Source: Robinsoniella peoriensis | Lineage (GTDB): Bacteria; Bacillota; Clostridia; Lachnospirales; Lachnospiraceae | Length of the DNA stretch: 64,000 bases | Assembly (NCBI RefSeq): GCF_042680125.1 | Contig: NZ_JBHTNY010000007.1 | Direction: 5' to 3' (one strand) | In this document: positions 62,016 to 64,000 of the stretch, piece by piece | Layout of the letters: every line of letters starts with the position of its first letter | How positions within the stretch are numbered: position 1 is the stretch's first letter | The notes under the pieces: model-generated | The model's database searches: none | Told to the model about the DNA's origin: nothing | What the model saw: the letters and a program-made list of their open reading frames with translations, nothing else | Translations under genes and position numbers: made by a program

Positions 62016-62090
62016 CCTATGAAAACTTTGTGATACACTATATGCGTAAGACAATTTCACTGAAATGTGATAAATAACGGAGGAAATATC

Positions 62091-63263
62091 ATGCAATCAA
62101 CAGAAGAACGCAATCTTGAAACCATTCCTGTCGGCTCACTTGGCATTATTCCATTAGAAAGCTGTAAGACACTGGGAGAAAAAATTAATGCTTATCTGGT
62201 AGAATGGAGAAGGGAACGCGATCACGAACATAAGAAGACTATTGCTTTTGAAGGTTATCAGAGGGAGAACTACATTATTGACACCAAAATTCCACGTTTT
62301 GGATCCGGCGAAGCTAAGGGAATTATCAAAGAGTCCGTTCGTGGTGATGATTTATATATTTTAGTAGATGTATGCAACTACAGTCTGACCTATTCTCTGT
62401 GCGGCCATACCAACCACATGTCCCCGGATGATCATTTTCAGGACTTAAAGCGCATTATTGCAGCCGTGGCTGGAAAATCCAGGCGTATCTGCGTTATTAT
62501 GCCTTTCCTGTATGAAAGCCGCCAGCATAAGCGTAACGGACGTGAATCACTGGACTGCGCTCTTGCTTTAAAGGAACTGGTCCGTATGGGTGTGGATAAT
62601 ATCATTACTTTTGACGCTCATGATCCCCGGGTTCAGAATGCGATCCCGCTGAAAGGTTTCGAAACCGTACAACCCGTTTATCAGTTTATTAAGGGCCTCT
62701 TCCGTGCCCAGCCGGGACTTAAGATTAATAAGGACTCTATGATGATTATAAGCCCGGATGAAGGCGGTATGGGACGTGCTGTCTATATGGCAAATGTTCT
62801 GGGATTAGATATGGGTATGTTCTATAAGCGAAGAGATTATACCAAGATCGTAAACGGAACGAATCCGATTGTTGAGCATGAATTCCTTGGCGCGAACGTT
62901 GAAGGAAAAGATATGGTAATCATTGATGACATGATTTCCTCCGGTGACAGTATATTAGAAGTAGCTGCAGAATTAAAAAGGAGAAAAGCCAACCGAATTT
63001 TCCTGTGCTCTACCTTTGGTCTGTTTACAAATGGACTGTCCAAATTTGATAAGGCATATGAAAATGGTCTTTTCGATCATCTTCTTACAACAAACCTTGT
63101 ATATCAGACTCCGGAACTTTTACAGAAAAAATACTATGTAAACTGTGATCTGAGTAAATACCTTGCGTATATTATAGACACACTGAATCACGATGCATCG
63201 ATCAGCAGTCTGTTAAATCCGATTGGACGAATCCAGAACTTTCTGGAAAAACATAACAAGTAA
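62091..63263 (+). CDS. Divergent ribose-phosphate pyrophosphokinase (PRPP synthetase)
   Basis: A 390-residue phosphoribosyltransferase-fold protein with the PRPP loop MVIIDDMISSGDSI. It is about 75 residues longer than ordinary Prs (about 315), and the usual DLHAxQIQGFF is replaced by FDAHDPRVQNAIP. The start ATG 62091 follows GGAGG; an earlier ATG has no Shine-Dalgarno. It probably makes PRPP, but the divergence leaves room for another role. Confidence 0.8.
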   Translation: MQSTEERNLETIPVGSLGIIPLESCKTLGEKINAYLVEWRRERDHEHKKTIAFEGYQRENYIIDTKIPRFGSGEAKGIIKESVRGDDLYILVDVCNYSLTYSLCGHTNHMSPDDHFQDLKRIIAAVAGKSRRICVIMPFLYESRQHKRNGRESLDCALALKELVRMGVDNIITFDAHDPRVQNAIPLKGFETVQPVYQFIKGLFRAQPGLKINKDSMMIISPDEGGMGRAVYMANVLGLDMGMFYKRRDYTKIVNGTNPIVEHEFLGANVEGKDMVIIDDMISSGDSILEVAAELKRRKANRIFLCSTFGLFTNGLSKFDKAYENGLFDHLLTTNLVYQTPELLQKKYYVNCDLSKYLAYIIDTLNHDASISSLLNPIGRIQNFLEKHNK

Positions 63264-63310
63264 TAAATTACAAAAATAAATATAACATATTCACACAAGG
63301 AGGTAGTATT

Positions 63311-63715
63311 ATGCAGGCAATATTTGATGAAAGTTTAGTAACAGGCAATGAATTAATTGATGAACAGCACAAAGAACTGATTGGTAAAATCAACGATCTT
63401 GTTAAAAGCTGCGAAACAGGGAAAGAAAAAACCACAGCGGTTAAAATGCTGGATTATCTCTCAGATTATACGGATTTCCATTTCAGTGCAGAAGAAAAAC
63501 TTCAGGAAGAAATCGGATATCCACAGATCAGCGAACATAAAGAACAGCATAAAGCATTCATCCAGGCAATTAAAGAACTGTACGAAATGCTTCAGGAAGA
63601 AGAAGGACCTACACCTGCATTTGTTGCAGCTGTGGATAAGAATGTTACCGAATGGCTGTTTAAACATATCAAAGGATTTGATAAAGCAGTTGCGGAGTAT
63701 GCCAGAAATAACTAA
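63311..63715 (+). CDS. Bacteriohemerythrin
   Basis: A 134-residue four-helix di-iron protein that binds oxygen or senses it. The iron ligands are seen as ELIDEQHKEL, DFHFSAEEK, SEHKEQHKAF and FKHIKGFDK, in the usual order. AAGGAGG lies upstream of the ATG. A strong terminator follows. Confidence 0.93.
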   Translation: MQAIFDESLVTGNELIDEQHKELIGKINDLVKSCETGKEKTTAVKMLDYLSDYTDFHFSAEEKLQEEIGYPQISEHKEQHKAFIQAIKELYEMLQEEEGPTPAFVAAVDKNVTEWLFKHIKGFDKAVAEYARNN

Positions 63716-63802
63716 TGTGAATTTGCAAAGTGTCTGTTAAGCTTGTATATAGCGGATACTTTGTTTTCGAAAAACGAGAATGTGAGTAAATATACAGTCA
63801 AA

Positions 63803-63846
63803 AAATGGGACTTATTGGGGAGAATCCAATAGTCCCATTTTTTTGC
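63803..63846 (+). terminator. Rho-independent terminator after the hemerythrin gene
   Basis: TGGGACT and GTCCCA flank TATTGG/CCAATA with one bulged T, seven-base loop, followed by TTTTTTT. Confidence 0.92.
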
Positions 63847-64000
63847 TATCCAGAGACTCCATGCAAGTTAAATATATTTGGGTTTTGTTGAGTAATGACG
63901 CTTTGTAGATGTAGGTAGTGTATGGAAAGATGGGTGTGGGAAACTGGCATGGGCTCCGTCAGCTGGCCGCAGAACTGGTATTTTCTAACCTTTCCGAAGC
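63847..64000. other. Right edge, no feature identified
   Basis: This stretch turns GC-richer after about 63930 (GGTGTGGGAAACTGG onward). GGAAAG near 63922 and CTTTCC near 63990 could close a structured RNA, but no family is recognised and the window ends. Confidence 0.3.

Overview
The window looks like chromosome from a low-to-mid GC, spore-forming member of the Clostridia, most probably Lachnospiraceae. This is inferred from gene families, strong AGGAGG-type ribosome binding sites, near-consensus TTGACA/TATAAT promoters, a glgC-glgD pair, spoVT, spoVG and a cortex-hydrolase-like protein. No rRNA, insertion sequence, prophage or CRISPR array was seen. One tRNA (Gln, anticodon CTG) is present.

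Layout. 1-17.9 kb is mostly housekeeping on the minus strand: greA (cut by the left edge), dusB, a DUF6145-like gene, birA, argF, an SPFH/NfeD pair, a secreted SleB-type hydrolase with a ten-residue repeat, a SpoU methyltransferase, a TrkA-type potassium channel regulator, pfkA, dnaE, a CPBP protease, a methyltransferase, ridA, cvfB, an acyl-ACP thioesterase and tRNA-Gln. 18-33.6 kb is mixed in strand: a CDF metal exporter, pncB, a VanY-like peptidase with a decayed partial copy behind it, spoVT, a two-component system, a small alarmone synthetase, membrane proteins, a metallophosphoesterase, a PrsA-like lipoprotein, mfd and pth.

33.7-54.8 kb is the accessory, carbohydrate-centred part. It holds (i) a plus-strand operon of UlaE-like 3-epimerase, an unrecognised propeller-like protein and UlaF/AraD-like 4-epimerase, followed by a SorC-type regulator; (ii) ptsH-ptsI; (iii) a minus-strand ascorbate-type PTS cluster (UlaG, IIA, creatininase family, HAD phosphatase, IIC, IIB, uroporphyrinogen-decarboxylase family) ending in a DeoR regulator whose own promoter contains a perfect 9-3-9 inverted repeat, with related motifs at the IIC and UlaG promoters; and (iv) an ABC importer plus nucleoside hydrolase, divergent from a single protein that joins a LacI-type repressor to a ribokinase. 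Together (i)-(iii) can take a phosphorylated ascorbate-like acid through ring opening and on from L-xylulose-5-P to D-xylulose-5-P, but the UlaD decarboxylase step is not in the window. In (iv) imported ribosides would be split to base and ribose, and the ribose kinase is fused to the repressor.

54.9-64 kb returns to core functions: spoVG, glgD-glgC, murC, an array of DnaA boxes, dnaD-like and dnaC/dnaI-like helicase-loading genes, a divergent PRPP synthetase and a bacteriohemerythrin. The most interesting items are the LacI-ribokinase fusion with its operator set, the DnaA-box array ahead of dnaD-dnaC, the non-standard gene content of the ascorbate-type cluster, and a peptidase gene whose ribosome binding site lies inside a terminator-like hairpin.
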